Below are positions 35,621 to 48,710 of a DNA stretch of 64,000 nt, one piece after another (within the stretch, counting starts at the first letter, position 1; every line of letters begins with the position of its first letter). Under the pieces are notes generated by a model, which saw nothing but the letters and a program-made list of their open reading frames with translations, did no database searches and was not told where the DNA came from. The position numbers and the translations under genes were made by a program. The DNA comes from Brachynemurus nebulosus. Taxonomy: Eukaryota; Arthropoda; Insecta; Neuroptera; Myrmeleontidae. The stretch spans positions 8,182,709 through 8,246,708 of the forward strand of contig JAPWDM010000015.1 of the NCBI GenBank assembly GCA_035578155.1, written 5' to 3'.

Positions 35621-38306
35621 GGCCAGCTTACTCCAAAAAACGTAATTTTTTTCAATACATTTTATTTATAGTACAAAACATGTTGAGTAATCAATTATTT
35701 TACATATGAAAGCACATATATGAAATTACTTGAAAAACATTTTTTTTTCAAAATGGCGGTCCTGAAAATGGCTGCTGAAACTCATCTGATTCGTTGATGG
35801 ATGACATCATTTCTTGGAAAAGAGTTATCGGAAAGCAAAAAACACAACGGTTTCATGTTCTATATCGAATTGGCTATGGCCTCAAGCAGAATGAAACATT
35901 TTCAATGAAAAAAAACAAAATGACGGACTTTTGAATTCTTTTTACCCTTTTTTTTCACTTTTAATTGTCTATAACTTTTTTAAATAATAATGAATATTTC
36001 TGGTTCTGCTTGAGGCCATAGCCAGACATCTAAAGAGTAAAATGCCGTTTGGTTCATATCGGTAAGTGCAATAGTTTTGAAATGAGAGTGTCATTCATGC
36101 GAAAAAACGTGGTTCGGAGAAAAATTAGTTCAAAGTTTTTATTCGTGAAAAATCGTAAAAAAGTGAATTTTACTCACATATCCATTCCAGCTTCATACAC
36201 AACTCCTTCCTGGTCTTCGTAGGCATCATTCTGAAGAATTCTTACATTTCTCAAAGCAGTTCTATGTTCCTTAGACACTTCAGTAGCTTCTAGCTCAGCT
36301 CGATTAACACGTCTGTTGTTGGCCCTATCAGCAAAGTGTCTTGCTTCTGGGCCGATTCTGACACCCATAACTTCCATTACTTTTAATATGGGTAAAAGCC
36401 CTTCATTGAAAATGCAAGCAGCACTGAGAACAGCAATTTCAAGCGTTTTTTTCCCAACAAACTTATGTTTAGGGGCTATGTTCCAAACACATGAGTTGTA
36501 ACTTTCGTTATTGTTTTGCGTGTTAGCCCCTAAACATCTCTCGAGCAACTTTTCGTCGGTTAGTTCTTCATAAATTGGCTGTCAAAGATCTTGAATTTCC
36601 TGATCGAAAGCTGGAGGATGGTTGTAATTCTGTTTTGTAGCTACTGCCTTTTGATAAGCGCACTATGAATCTGCTCCGGCTGGACAATATTGGTGTTGTG
36701 GCTTAGCATCGGTGGAACACTTGTGATACAATGAGGCTAGAATTGCATTCTTCATGTCTGGCACAGAGTCGGGATGAGTAAGCACAGCTTTTTTAAAATA
36801 GCTAGATAAGAGCGACAGTTGCGCTTCAGTAAATTTTAAAGATTTTACGACAGGTTGTTTACTTTTTTGAGCCTTCTGTTTTTTGGGTACTTCTTCACCT
36901 CTTTCTAGTGCCTCTCTTTTTTTTTGCGCTTCCAGAGCTTTCTTTATTTTTGCATGGTTTTTTTTGGCTTCTTTACCACGTCTATATATACTCTTGCCTA
37001 CGTGTAAAACACATGCTTTTTTCTTTATTTTGACAGCCTCGCCGTACGGTTCAGATTCTTCGAGTCTCTTGAAAGTTTTAGAGTCACCGTCGCCGATATA
37101 ATATTCATACATAACACCGTACTGCTCCACAGACCTCCGAAACATCTCTTCCACTCCTTCAACTTCTATAAGACCGGCACTACCATCATGATCCCTTGTG
37201 CAATTGCCTGCTTTACAATGTTCGGTAAGCCAAGCATCGAACTCTGGCGTATTTTCAGGGAATTTTTTTGAATACTTATCGCATGCTTGGCAAATCTTCG
37301 ATTTTACTATGACATCTATGACTTTGTTCGTATACTTGCCGATCAAACTAACAATACCGAGTAAAGCTGTGAATCCTCTTTTTGGCCAAGAACCATCGTC
37401 CGAAACAGTAAGCCTATCTTCGGGTAATTCTCTCTCTTTATTCTTTTCTTGCTCTTCTTTAGCAGCTTTTTTGAAAACTATTTCACTAACAGCCTTCAAT
37501 GCAATATAAACTTGCTCTATGCATTTACAATAGCCAGTTATACTCAATGCAGTTGGTGAGATATCCATCACTCCACAAAAATTCAATAAGCCATAAAATC
37601 CAACTCCTAACAAGCGCATTGCATAAACTATTCTTCTGTTTACTTCATAACCATTTTTGATTTTTGGAGATGAAGGGATTGGTTCACTCTCCTCACAATC
37701 ACAGATAATTTGTAACTCAAAACCTAATCCTTTTTCGACACTTTTTGCAAATTCCACTTTTTTATTGCAGTTTGCACAAACAACTCTCTGTTGCAATGTA
37801 GCAAATACATACCACTGAACGATCACGTAAGTCAGCAACGGATGGATTTTCACTTCAACTTGAGGATCGGCGTTTTTTAGTTTTTTTGCAGCAACACTGG
37901 TTTGTTCTGTATCATCATTTAAAGTATGTTGATTACCCAAAAAACTCCTTCTTCCTGATCTATGTAGGACACAACTTTTTCTTTTTTTGTCCATGATAAA
38001 TTTTGAGAGCACACAAACGAAAAATTTACCGACACGTGCGAGGACTGTAGTAGTACTGCCGAGACTTTCACTAGTACTGCCGTATATTATATACGAAGGA
38101 CGCTCCTTAACTGTAAAGCACGCAGCAGCTGCCGCTACCAAAGGCGTTCGAGCGGCCGGATTTACCGCCGCGCTCCTCACTCTTTTATACCTGCTTCTCG
38201 GTCTTGCTGACCTTCGGGACTAATTCTATATTATTTCTACGAGTATACAGTAGCAATTTATGAAAAAAATTTAGATTTTTTCAAAATTGTTTGGAGTAAG
38301 CTGGCC
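35621..38306 (-). mobile_element. Kolobok-type DNA transposon, 2,686 bp, TTAA target-site duplication
   Basis: Starts GGCCAGCTTACTCCAAA and ends with its exact complement (17-bp TIRs). It is flanked by TTAA at 35617-35620 and 38307-38310. TTAA duplication plus this transposase type points to the Kolobok superfamily rather than piggyBac. One transposase gene occupies most of the element on the minus strand, with a GC-richer first 200 bp. Confidence 0.88.
36174..38180 (-). pseudogene. Kolobok transposase (Mutator-like transposase domain), two nonsense codons
   Basis: One reading frame runs from the minus-strand start at 38180 to 36174. It is interrupted only by TAG at 36663-36665 and TGA at 36582-36584. 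A start at 37994 (MDKKRKSCVLHRSGRRSF) is more plausible than the Ala-rich upstream extension, because it begins the conserved basic region. Then come a Cys pair motif (CANCNKK...CDCEE), the catalytic part with VSDDGSWPKRGFTAL and later VMYEYYIGDGDSKTF, a Cys/His segment between them (CQACDKY...EHCKAGNC), and a C-terminal RCLGANTQNNNESYNS block. These motifs are the hallmarks of insect proteins called Mutator-like transposase domain-containing. The two stops fall before the conserved C-terminal block, so this copy is inactive. Confidence 0.85.
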
Positions 38307-38466
38307 TTAAGTAATTTAGATCTATTTAATATGATAAATAATAAACAAAAATGATCTAAATTATATTTCTGAGAAAATTAATTAGTGGTTAATAATTAAA
38401 ACAACATCCAATTTTTTCAAAGTTTTTAATATTTTATAAATACAAAAAATCAATAATAATTAAAAG

Positions 38467-40266
38467 TCAGTTTTCACAATTTTGACATATTATTCTTCGA
38501 TGCATTCCACAAACAAAATTTTCACATACTGAACAGTGTACGGAATATTTTCTTCCGGAATAAGGGCAAATTTTACATCTACCTTGTTTTGATGTGGAGG
38601 ATTGAATCGTGACTTGTTCGTCTAATTCTTTCCTATTTATATTTAATATTTCCTCTATTAAAACTTTAAGAGAAGTTCTCAAATTGGGAATTTGCAGACG
38701 CTCTTTGCCATTAACGGCTTTACTAAATCTATACCCAAATTGTGTAAAAAATCTATTCTGTTTAATTTATTGTTTTCATTATTAAAATTATAAATTACTT
38801 GCGCATTTATTCCAGCCAAATTCATGATACCGAAAAATACGCAGAGTGGCCATCTACGTGTTTTGCGACTGCATGAAAATGAATGACATAATTTATCTAC
38901 CGTGTCCACTCCTCCTTTTGTGGTATTATAATGTTCAATTATGTCGGGTTTTCCGGACGTTGGTAAAATATCAGCTCCAAAATGTTGACTAGATACTAAT
39001 ATAACTAATTTTCTTTTTTTGGGTTCATAAGAAACTAAAGTATTTTTATTTTCTTCATCAAAAGTAAATACACTAGTTCCTACGGGTCGATTTCTAGTAT
39101 CCAGAAACTGGCGTGGTATTTCTGGTTTGTTTTTTCTCATTGTTCCTACCATTGTAAGTTTATATTTTTCTTGCATTTTAATTACCAAGGGAACCGAAGT
39201 AAACCAATTGTCAACAGTGATATTCCATTTCGTTCCTTGAATTGGCTCACTAAGTTTTTCTACGTAATATTCTGCGTTATTTTTATGTGTACTACTTCTT
39301 CCTAGATATGTAATTGCAGATACTGTGTATGCAGTATGTGCATCACTCATCATAACCACTTTTATTCCATATTCAGGCTTACTGGGTATATGCATGTGGA
39401 AAGGACATCTTCCGTGGAAACCTAATAGTTGTTCGTCAATAGTGACATCTTGGGAAGGTGTGTATAAGTCTGCGCAATGATTAATAAATTTATCCCATAA
39501 TATTCTTATGTGTGTAAAAGGGTCAGTAATTTTTCTTATATCCCGATCAATTTTGGAATCAAAACGCAAACATTCTATTAGAAAATTAAATCTTTCTAAA
39601 GGCATACTAGCTCTATATATGCTACTTCAATGAGCACTCCATAAACGCTTGCAGCTCATATGGTTATCTTTCTTAGCAGCCATTATATAAATAATACCTA
39701 ATAAGCCTTTAATTTCAATAATGGATGTTTCTCCAATGAAAGATTGATTTTCTTTATAGTTTTCCTGCTTCCTTTCAATTTCCTCATTTGTACTCTCTAC
39801 CACAATATTTAACATTTCATCGTCAACAAACAAATTCCATATTTCTTGGATCTTTTTTTCCTTTTGCTGCATTTTTTGGTCCAGGTAACCTTATTAATAA
39901 ATTTTTACTGTTTTACGCTTTGAAGACGGTATTTTTGTCGACCACTTAAAACCATTTTTCCCTCTTAAACACTTTTTATTAGGTATAATCAAATGATCAC
40001 AAATGTACCGACTTTTTAAACCATAAGTCCGTGGTTTGGACCTTTTTTGAAAACCGTGGTCTTTTGATTGCAGTGGATGTAGAAGCTTCATTTTCACTTT
40101 CACTTGACGATGCTGTGAATTCATCTTCTAATAATATTTCATTCTCCACATCATCTTCTGTTTCACTTTCAGAAATAACATCTTCCTCTTCTGAATACTG
40201 ACACAAAGTCTGTAAATTGTCGGGTATAGACTGCTGAGTCATTGTTTTATCTGAAGTAAAAATCAA
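38467..40266 (-). pseudogene. piggyBac transposase, broken
   Basis: The longest piece (38679-39605) holds the DDE_Tnp_1_7 core: LPLERFNFL-like start, DVTIDEQLLGFHGRCPF with the first aspartate, ITVDNWFTSVPLV with the second, and YNTTKGGVDTVDKLCHSF with the third. The N-terminal part (39627-40266) has an acidic region (SEEEDVISESETEDDVENE) typical of the family, and the C-terminal part (38467-38682) is a cysteine-rich domain (CKICPYSGRKYSVHCSVC) that binds the transposon ends. An in-frame TGA at 39624-39626, a frameshift near 38682 and one or more shifts between 39870 and 40060 break it. All three catalytic aspartates survive. Confidence 0.9.
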
Positions 40267-40676
40267 ATAATACGTTACCTATTATTAGAAACTTAACAAT
40301 AAATTGTTTTATAAAAAAATGAAAACTAAAATGCAGACTTACCGAATATTAGAAGTAAATGCTTCCAACCAATTAAATAATAACAAAAGGGAAAATTATT
40401 TATAATGTATAATTAACTTTATAAATGTTTTTTAAAAATTTAATTAAAAATTTTATATCTTTAAATACTACAACAGGGTGAAAAAACACCTAAAACCAAT
40501 ACAGCTCAAAGAGAAAGTTATGTTGGAGAGATAACAAACCACAGAAGGACAAGGTCGTAACTAGCACTGAAGATACATACAAGGCCCATTAGTAAAAACT
40601 CTTCACATCCCCTCTAAAATTAGACAAATATAACAACATAGGTGTTTTTTCACCCTTTGTAATACTCTACTGTTAA

Positions 40677-41498
40677 ATCCGTATTTAGAAAATTTGTTTA
40701 ATCAGCTCTATCCCAAACGGACGAAACGTGGCTTAATAGACGGATTAGGGACTGAAATAAAATTCATCACCGGTAACATGGACAATAACGACGCACTGAC
40801 CATCAACAAAGAAATAGAAATGCTCAGACTAAACCAGCACAATTTATTATCCCAGACAAATAAACAAGTCAAAATAAATGAACAGATGATTCAACGATCG
40901 GACAACATAACACAACACATAAATAACCAACAAGAAACCATAAATAACATTTTAAACTCATTTATTTCTCAAATAGGAAATAAAATTAAGACAGACGAGG
41001 ACAATTTTGAATACATACAATACATTTACCAGGTAACCTATAACTTAGACCTCATATTCACACTTATCTCAAATAGCTCAAGCCGTAAATTTGGCACGAC
41101 TTAATATTTTACCTACATCAATACTACTACCAAGTGAACTGGAACATGCCTACAAAATACTAAAAATGCAGAAAATACCTATTCAGTCTCTGGAACAAAT
41201 ATACGAAATACTAAAACTTCAAGCTTATTATAACGGTACTAATATAATATTTAACGTCCAAATACCTTTGTTTCAAGCACACACTTACAAACTGAATCGC
41301 CTAGAACCCCTACCTATAAAAAAGAAGACTATCCTGATTTCCCATCCATATATCCTGAGCAGTAAATACTTGAACTATTTTATGAAGAAGGAGTGTCCAC
41401 GCCTAAGCGAAACCTATATATCCTATATTAAAGAAACTTCACGTACATTTGTATCAACATTTCCTGTCCATGTGAATCTATATCAGCATTTCCTGTGA
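40677..41498 (+). pseudogene. Env fragment of a second errantivirus-like element
   Basis: Coding sequence related to the env at 23915-25480, including the cleavage-type region (TKRGLIDGLGTEI) and the conserved helical stretch NMDNNDA. A frameshift near 41085-41100 passes into a second frame (41091-41498) with YEILKLQAYYNGTNI, matching the first copy. The gene has no start and no membrane anchor. The reading frame appears to continue leftward to the TTAA at 40673-40676, which abuts the piggyBac remnant. Fragment only; nothing functional can be made. Confidence 0.75.
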
Positions 41499-41838
<340 letters not shown>

Positions 41839-41989
41839 TACAGAGTATGCCTGACAGCCAGACATTAGCTTATGAAATTTTTATATTTTACATTATTATA
41901 TGTTATTAGCAGCGTTACGATACTTTCGTCTTAAAGTTTTGTTTGTTATTATAATACGTAGGTATTTTAATTCACATTTGTATTGTTAT

Positions 41990-44200
41990 TCTGTGCTTAA
42001 ATATTTACATTATTTTTGTTATTTTACAAGTTTGTTTTTTAGCAGGGAAATTATTAATGTATTCTTTTATCAATTGCAACCTCATTTGATCATATATGTC
42101 TTGGATTTTTTCATATCTGTCTTTGTTAAAAACGAGTCTAAGACATTTATTCTGGATTCTCTGTAGTTTAGTCAATGAGGTTTTCGAAGCGTTACCCCAC
42201 ACTGGTGCCGTGTATGATATTAGTGGCCGAATTATAGATGTATATAACAGTTTTTTGTTTTTTATGCCTATTTTACTATTTTTATTTAGTAGTGGGTATA
42301 AAGTTCTTATCATAGCGTGACCTTTATGCACCAGACTGTTAATTTGTCCACTAAAAGTTAGCCTTTTATCTAATTCGATCCCAGATATCTGACTTGTTTT
42401 TTTGTGGTAGATTTTATTTCCCTCTACTTGTAGTGGGACCAGTACTTTTGTGTTTGTGAATTTTCTCGTGAATATGATGTGTTCTGTTTTAGCGTGATTT
42501 ATTTTTATTTTCCATTTATTTGCATACTATAATATTTGGTCAATATGTATTTGTATTTGCTTGGCTGGGACCTGCGCATTTAATGAATGGGCGTATATGG
42601 CCGTGTCATCTGCGTAGATTGCTATATTAGTTTTGTCGAATTTTGGCATGTCATTAACGTAATATGTGAAAATTACTGTTCCCGATACGGATCCTTGGGG
42701 CACTCCAGCTATGTGCTTTCTAGAAATGGAATTGCATCAATTAATATTTACAATGAATTCCCTATCCATCAGGTAGTCATTTAGGAGTTTTATCCGATAG
42801 AAGGGGAATTTAGATTCTATCAGTTTGTATATCACTCCATCAATCCAAACAGTGTCGAATGCTTTTTCTATGTCTAATAGCGCCATAGACGTTACTTTAT
42901 TTTTGTTAAAACTGACGTTAATTGTATGAGCGATTCTTGATGTTTACATACAAGTATTGTGTTTTTGACGGAAACCGAATTGTTCGTCAATCATGATTTT
43001 TTGTTTTTTATTAATTTCGTTTAGTCGAATTAATATTATTTTTTCCGTTATTTTGATAGGGTAGATAACAAACTGATAGTTCTGTAATTTAGGGGATTCA
43101 CTGGATCCTTGTTGGGTGTTGGTAAAGGAATGACTATTGCTTTTTTTCATTCATTTGGAAAGTGTCCAGTTATAAGAATAGCATTTATAATGTACATTAA
43201 CTCTACAATGGCTTTGCTAGTGAAGTTTTTTTTATTAATTTATTATCTGTGCTATCGTGTCCGGAGGTCTTATTGTTTGGTAGTTTCTTGATTATTTCTT
43301 TAATTTCTCTTGGGTTGGTCACTTTTATTTTGCCTTTATTATTATACTGACTTGTGGCAAAATATTGTTCTATTTTAGTTTTAACTTGGGATGCGATTAG
43401 TGATAGTTTATTGTTTGTTTGATTTCTTCGAGTGTTTCGCTTATTACATCAGCCTTTTGTTTATTTGTTATGTATGAATTGTTATGTTTTATTAGTGTCG
43501 GGATGTTTTTCTTAGGTCTTTTCAATGCGTTAGTTAATTTCCATATGCTGTTGTCTTGCGGATTGATTTCACGTAGAGTTTTTTCCCACTTCTCGTTTGT
43601 GGTTTCTTTTATTTTTTATGAGTCGGTTTAGATTGTTGATTTTTGTTTTTATATAGCTGATTCCTGTTTTTTGGTGAATTTTGCGCAAATTGTTTCTGAT
43701 TTTTATTAGTCTTTTAGTCTCGTCGTTTAGGTCGCATTTGTTAGTGTTAATTTTTACTTTTTTGGTATGCGCATTTTTTGTTTCTACTATTGCTTTAGTA
43801 AAAGTGTTTAGTGTTTTGTGAATTTCGTATGGGGTTTTCATTTTATTGTTAATAGTTATTTTTTATTTAGTGTTTCTTTAAATTGCTTCCAGTGGGTTGT
43901 TTTGTATGACGTCACGGGAATGTTAATTTTCTCTGTGTATTGTTTGTCTATGTCGCAAAGTATCGGGTTATGGTCAGATGATAGTTCCGGTGTTGAGATA
44001 GTTGTTGTCACATTTTGAACATTTTTGTTTATTATTAAGTCTATAAATGTCGGCGTCATGTTATTTTCTGGGTAGTGGGTGGGTTCTTGTGTACTTTGTA
44101 TTATTATGTTTTGGTAGAGTTATTGGAGTTCTTGGTAGAGAGTCCTGCCGTTTTTATTAGTTACGTGATTTTTCCACAGAGAATTTCTGGCATTCAAATC
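41990..44200 (-). pseudogene. Jockey-like LINE ORF2 remnant, 5' truncated and broken
   Basis: Read on the minus strand. An endonuclease end ([12 protein letters not shown] near 44130-44185, then PELSSDHNPILCDID near 43920-43990) is followed by a linker rich in Lys and Asn (43569-43841). Reverse transcriptase follows: FGFRQKHNT near 42950-42985, AGVPQGSVSGTVIF, and IYADDTAIYAH with the catalytic YADD at 42605-42616. The Jockey-type C-terminal block with IIRPLISYTAPVWG and KLQRIQNKCLRL is at 42005-42331. Several stops and frameshifts break it, yet the catalytic motif is intact. The 5' side ends in the (TA)n at 44207, where the endonuclease N-terminus and ORF1 are missing. Confidence 0.85.
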
Positions 44201-44203
44201 ACC

Positions 44204-44315
<112 letters not shown>

Positions 44316-44643
44316 ATAAACAATTCTTGTCGGTTAGTCCAAAGCGTACAAATATCTAAAATCTAAATTAAATTTGATTGAAATTGATGCGATAGTTTTG
44401 ACATTATTTATTTCGTACCTTCTCTCATGTAATGTTTATATTTACAATATTTTCCTGTACGCTGATTTAGTTATATTGTAAAAAAGCATTATACTTAACA
44501 ATTTTTCTAGATGTGTCTAACGAAATTATAAAAACACTGAAACTTGCTAGATGTATTGTAAGAAACATTATGAATTGAAAATATTTCTTTTTTTATAATT
44601 TGACTAGAGTTATTATAATAAAACGGTTTTGACAATATCGCTG

Positions 44644-44645
<2 letters not shown>

Positions 44646-44717
<72 letters not shown>
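44646..44717. repeat. (TA)n tract, first spacer of the inverted complex
   Basis: About 72 bp of TA with one TG interruption near 44708. Confidence 0.97.
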
Positions 44718-44827
44718 TGCAGCGATATTGTCAAAACCGTTTTATTATAATAACTCTAGTCAAATTATAAAAAAAGAAATATTTTCAATTCATAATGTTT
44801 CTTACAATACATCTAGCAAGTTTCAGT

Positions 44828-44829
<2 letters not shown>

Positions 44830-44905
<76 letters not shown>
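44830..44905. repeat. (TA)n tract, second spacer of the inverted complex
   Basis: About 75 bp of pure TA. Confidence 0.97.
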
Positions 44906-44907
<2 letters not shown>

Positions 44908-45223
44908 CAGCGATATTGTCAAAACCGTTTTATTATAATAACTCTAGTCAAATTATAAAAAAAGAAATATTTTCAATTCATAATGTTTCTTACAATACAT
45001 CTAGCAAGTTTCAGTGTTTTTATAATTTCGTTAGACACATCTAGAAAAATTGTTAAGTATAATGCTTTTTTACAATATAACTAAATCAGCGTACAGGAAA
45101 ATATTGTAAATATAAACATTACATGAGGGAAGGTACGAAATAAATAATGTCAAAACTATCGCATCAATTTCAATCAAATTTAATTTAGATATTTGTACGC
45201 TTTGGACTAACCGACAAGAATTG

Positions 45224-45987
45224 TTATCTCGATTACAGGTTCCCGTGGGATGTGAATACTAAAATAATAATAAATAGTGTCTTAACTAGATACTAAATCC
45301 ATTTCAATAAGTTGGGATACTTATATGGTTTAGAATAATTAACAGGATAATTTATATCTTGGTTGAAGTTTCCTGCGGGGCATGAGTACGAAACAAATCA
45401 GTATTAAAACTACAAAACCGATTAAAGATTCCCAAGGAAAACAAATTACTTAGTCAGATCAAAATTAGTGAAACGATTTCAGTTAATTTTATTATGGATA
45501 CTTATATACTATGGAACAACATACAGGAAAATTTTCATCCGGATTAAGGCTCGCTCAATAATTTTGAACTGACTGAATAGTTTATTTTGTATCCCTCGCG
45601 AGCCTCTAATCGGGATACAAATTTTCCTGTCTGTTATTCCAAAGCATAAAATTGCCCCTTACTAAATTCGATTGAAATAGGTTTTGTTGTTTTTACACTA
45701 ATTAGTTTGGAATTAATATCCCGCAGGAACCTTCAACCAACATGTAAATTATCATCCTATCAGTTATTTTAAGCCACATAAATATTCCTAGTAAATATTA
45801 TTGAGATCGGTTTAGTAGATTTGATACAAATTAATTTGTTATTCACTTCACAATTTCTCTAAAAGTGTCTAGCGAAATTATGATAACACTGAAGTTTACT
45901 ACTTGAATTGTAAGGAACATCATTTCTGTTGACAATAATTCGTTTTTTTTACAATTTGACTAGAGTTATTATAATAAAACGGTTTTG

Positions 45988-46079
<92 letters not shown>
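45224..46079. repeat. Diverged units of the same repeat family, ending in (TA)n
   Basis: Loose repeats of phrases such as TTCC(T)GCGGGGCATGAGTACGAA and ACAGGAAAATTTTCAT recur through 45224-45860 in both orientations. The part 45865-45990 is a diverged copy of the arm end seen at 44500-44645 (TCTAGCGAAATTAT ... GTTTTGACAATATA) and again runs into TA (45990-46079). No gene. Confidence 0.6.
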
Positions 46080-46080
<1 letters not shown>

Positions 46081-46645
46081 CTACATTCTTGGGCGAAATT
46101 TTTAAAGATTTAATTTTAAAATCTTATTAAAGAAAAAAAATTATTTTTTTTGTCACTTACATAATGCAAATGAGAATTGTACATTGTGTAAAATGGAACA
46201 CACTGTACACGTTATAATTCTTAAGCGAGTTTATTTACTCTTAAATACATTTCTTTTTTTTTGGGTTGGTATTTGTGTTTGACAACCGTTTACGCGGTAA
46301 AACTCTGCTGTATAACCCTGTGTGGTTCGTAGTTTCATTCTTTTGTAACTTCAAATTTTATCAGGTTTAGTTCGTTTTGGTGCAGGTATAATAATTTTCT
46401 TTATTTCATTGTTGCTGCAGTGCCTCGTGGGTTCTGTAATTTTGTTGAATTGAACAATTTTTATTATATAACCTTCGAAGGCCCTGCCATTAATCATTTA
46501 ATTGCATATTTAAAATTGTTAATTTCTCATACAGGTTTTCTTTTTCATACTAATTCTGTTTTAAAATTAATCTTCTACTTTGATTGTAAAATCCTATTTA
46601 AAACGAGAATATTGGACATTGATTTGTCCAATTGAGTTGAATGGA
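46080..46645. other. No recognised gene
   Basis: One open frame of 71 codons (46420-46635) without recognisable motifs; AT-rich. Confidence 0.5.
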
Positions 46646-48294
46646 TTTAGTTTTTAACCTTATAGTTTAAAAATTTAAATAATAAACAGACAAATTTTAA
46701 GTTTGAATTGTTCTATCAAAAGACAAATTTCAAATTTTTGACTTTATTTAATTTCTATAATAGGTTTTTTTTTAAATTAGCAAACAGGTGTATTTTAATT
46801 ATTTATTTTATAAATATTTATATTATTTTAGTAAGTCATAAAGTAAAATACGGAGTAAAGTAAAAAAATAGTTCGTACTTTTTATTTAAAAATTAAATTA
46901 AGGTATTTTAAAGTATATTATAGTTTTTTAGTGGATATATTATTTTATAAATACTCTTCATAGTATGGAAGGTATAGAATACATAACTCAAATCTTTAGT
47001 AGAGACATCTTTTGAAATCCCTAAGAATTAATATAAACGTTCCTACATATTAAATACCGAACTGGAGTTCTGAATTGAATTTGATTTGACCTTCAAATGA
47101 CATTGTCGAATTTAAAATACTGGATTCACTCGAACTGGAAATTCTAGTGTTTGTTGGAACATACCTTACATTTTTTCAAAGTCTCCGTTGAAATGCATTC
47201 ACTATTGTCAATAGTTTTATGAAGGGTAATCTTTTGTTATATTTTTTACAACTTGGGCTAGTGAAGGTACATATTTCTACACATTAACTTCTTTTATTTA
47301 ATAAAAACAGGTAAATTTTTAAGAGATTGTTCTAGATATTTATGATAGTTGTTATTTTCTGATTTTTAATATGAATTTATATAAATATAAAATCCTTATA
47401 TAGAGTCTATGTCAGACTAAACTTTTTTAGTTAGTTAGACTAAACTCTAAAGTTATATATTATGATAATAATTATTTATTCAATCATTTGTTGAAAGGTC
47501 TATCATTATGTGTGTGGAAATATTTGGATAACTAGCAACTTTTCCTATAAATTAAAATAGGTATATTAAAGAATGGACTGATTTTTATTTTTTCTGTATT
47601 AATTATCTTGAGTTTAAGAAATATTAACCTAATTTTTAAAGTTTTATTTTTGTAAAATATTGCATTTGGACATCGAAATTTGTATATCAGACTGTACTGC
47701 ATATTTTTATGAAATTTTTCTAATGCATAATCGTCGATTGTTAATTATCGAAAAATTTTCCAATATTATTTATGGAAAAGCTTGTTAATTTTAAATAAAA
47801 GAAGGAACCGATAGATTAATTGAACGTTAAAATTTTATTTTACAGATGGGATTAAAATTATGTCCATGCTTAGTTTTTAAAATTAACAATTTACAGATTG
47901 ATGGTTTAGATGATTTAGTAGCAAAACAGTAATTTTCATCATAATTAATAATTACCAATGCCTTATATTGCATAGAATATAAAAATGCATAGTATGAAAA
48001 AACGGTTAGAAATGACTGTCCTCCACTCTTTTTTAAAAATAATTTTTTTTAAAAATAATGTTAGTACACTTTAAAAATGTTAGTAATTTAAAAATTTTTT
48101 TTATTGTTATAATCTAATACAATTTAAACAAGTATATAATAGTTGCTATATACAACGCTAATTTAAAAAAAAATACCTATTATAGAAATTAAATAAAGTC
48201 AAAAATTTGAAATTTGTCTTTTGATAGAACAATTCAAACTTAAAATTTGTCTGTTTATTATTTAAATTTTTAAATTATAAGGTTAAAAGCTAAA
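46646..48294. mobile_element. Non-coding element with about 148-bp terminal inverted repeats
   Basis: The left repeat (46646-46793) begins TTTAGTTTTTAACCTTATA, and the right repeat (about 48150-48294) is its near-exact reverse complement, with a few substitutions. The 1,649-bp body is AT-rich with no open frame of note. Class unknown; I could not identify a TSD. Confidence 0.7.
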
Positions 48295-48567
48295 TTTTCG
48301 TTAATGCGCATGTCTAGGATTTGAAATATTTACTCTGAAGCAAGAATTTTAAAAATCAATTCGGGTGAGTTCAGAATTAGATTTAAATACTTGTTGGAAC
48401 ACAGAATTTCAAATTATGTGTAAACTAGAATTACAATTCTGCTTAGTTGGAACAGTAAAGTCAACTATGCGCATGCTCATTAAAACGAGAATTAATTCGA
48501 GTGTTCGTTGGCACATACCTGTAGGTAGATATGTACGTAAGTACGAAAATTATTGTAAGCAAATGAA

Positions 48568-48680
48568 GCAAAGTAAGCATGAGCACATGGAGCAAGTTGA
48601 GTATGAGCACGTTGAGCATGAGTACGCTGAGCATGAGCACGTTGAGCATGAGAACGTTGAGCATGAGCACGTGGAGCATC
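48568..48680 (+). repeat. 15-bp coding-compatible minisatellite (GAGCATGAGCACGTT-type)
   Basis: Six to seven imperfect copies of a 15-bp unit. In one plus-strand frame (open 48365-48721) it reads as repeated Glu-His-Val-Glu-His. The length being a multiple of three keeps the frame open, but there is no other support for a gene. It ends about 35 bp before the Polinton-type insertion. Confidence 0.8.
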
Positions 48681-48710
48681 CTTTAGAATGCCACTACTTA
48701 ATTAACAAAA

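Larger units (their letters stand above)
35577..40660 (-). mobile_element. piggyBac-type transposon remnant containing a Kolobok insertion
   Basis: A broken piggyBac transposase lies at 38467-40266. A near-identical motif AAGGTGAAAAAACACCTAT occurs on the plus strand at about 35580-35600 and inverted at about 40637-40657, fitting subterminal inverted repeats. A further forward copy is at 40475-40492. A TTAA lies just outside on the right (40673-40676); on the left no TTAA lies at the matching spacing. Boundaries are therefore approximate. The Kolobok at 35621-38306 sits between the left repeat and the end of the transposase gene. Confidence 0.6.
44321..45223. repeat. Compound inverted repeat: arm, (TA)n, inverted partial arm, (TA)n, inverted arm
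   Basis: An arm of about 325 bp (44321-44645) recurs in full as the reverse complement at 44906-45223. An extra partial inverted copy of about 112 bp sits between two TA tracts (44718-44829). Full arms differ only slightly: the left arm has a 7-bp duplication near 44355, and one base differs near 45129. The truncated middle copy breaks off at CAGTGTTTATATA. Open frames here are read-through of the TA tracts. Confidence 0.9.

Noticed and set aside
40474..40657. A 180-bp MITE with tips GGGTGAAAAAACACCTA
   Set aside because: The inverted pair is real, but the same motif also occurs at 35581 near the other piggyBac end, so subterminal repeats of piggyBac explain it better; no TSD is visible.
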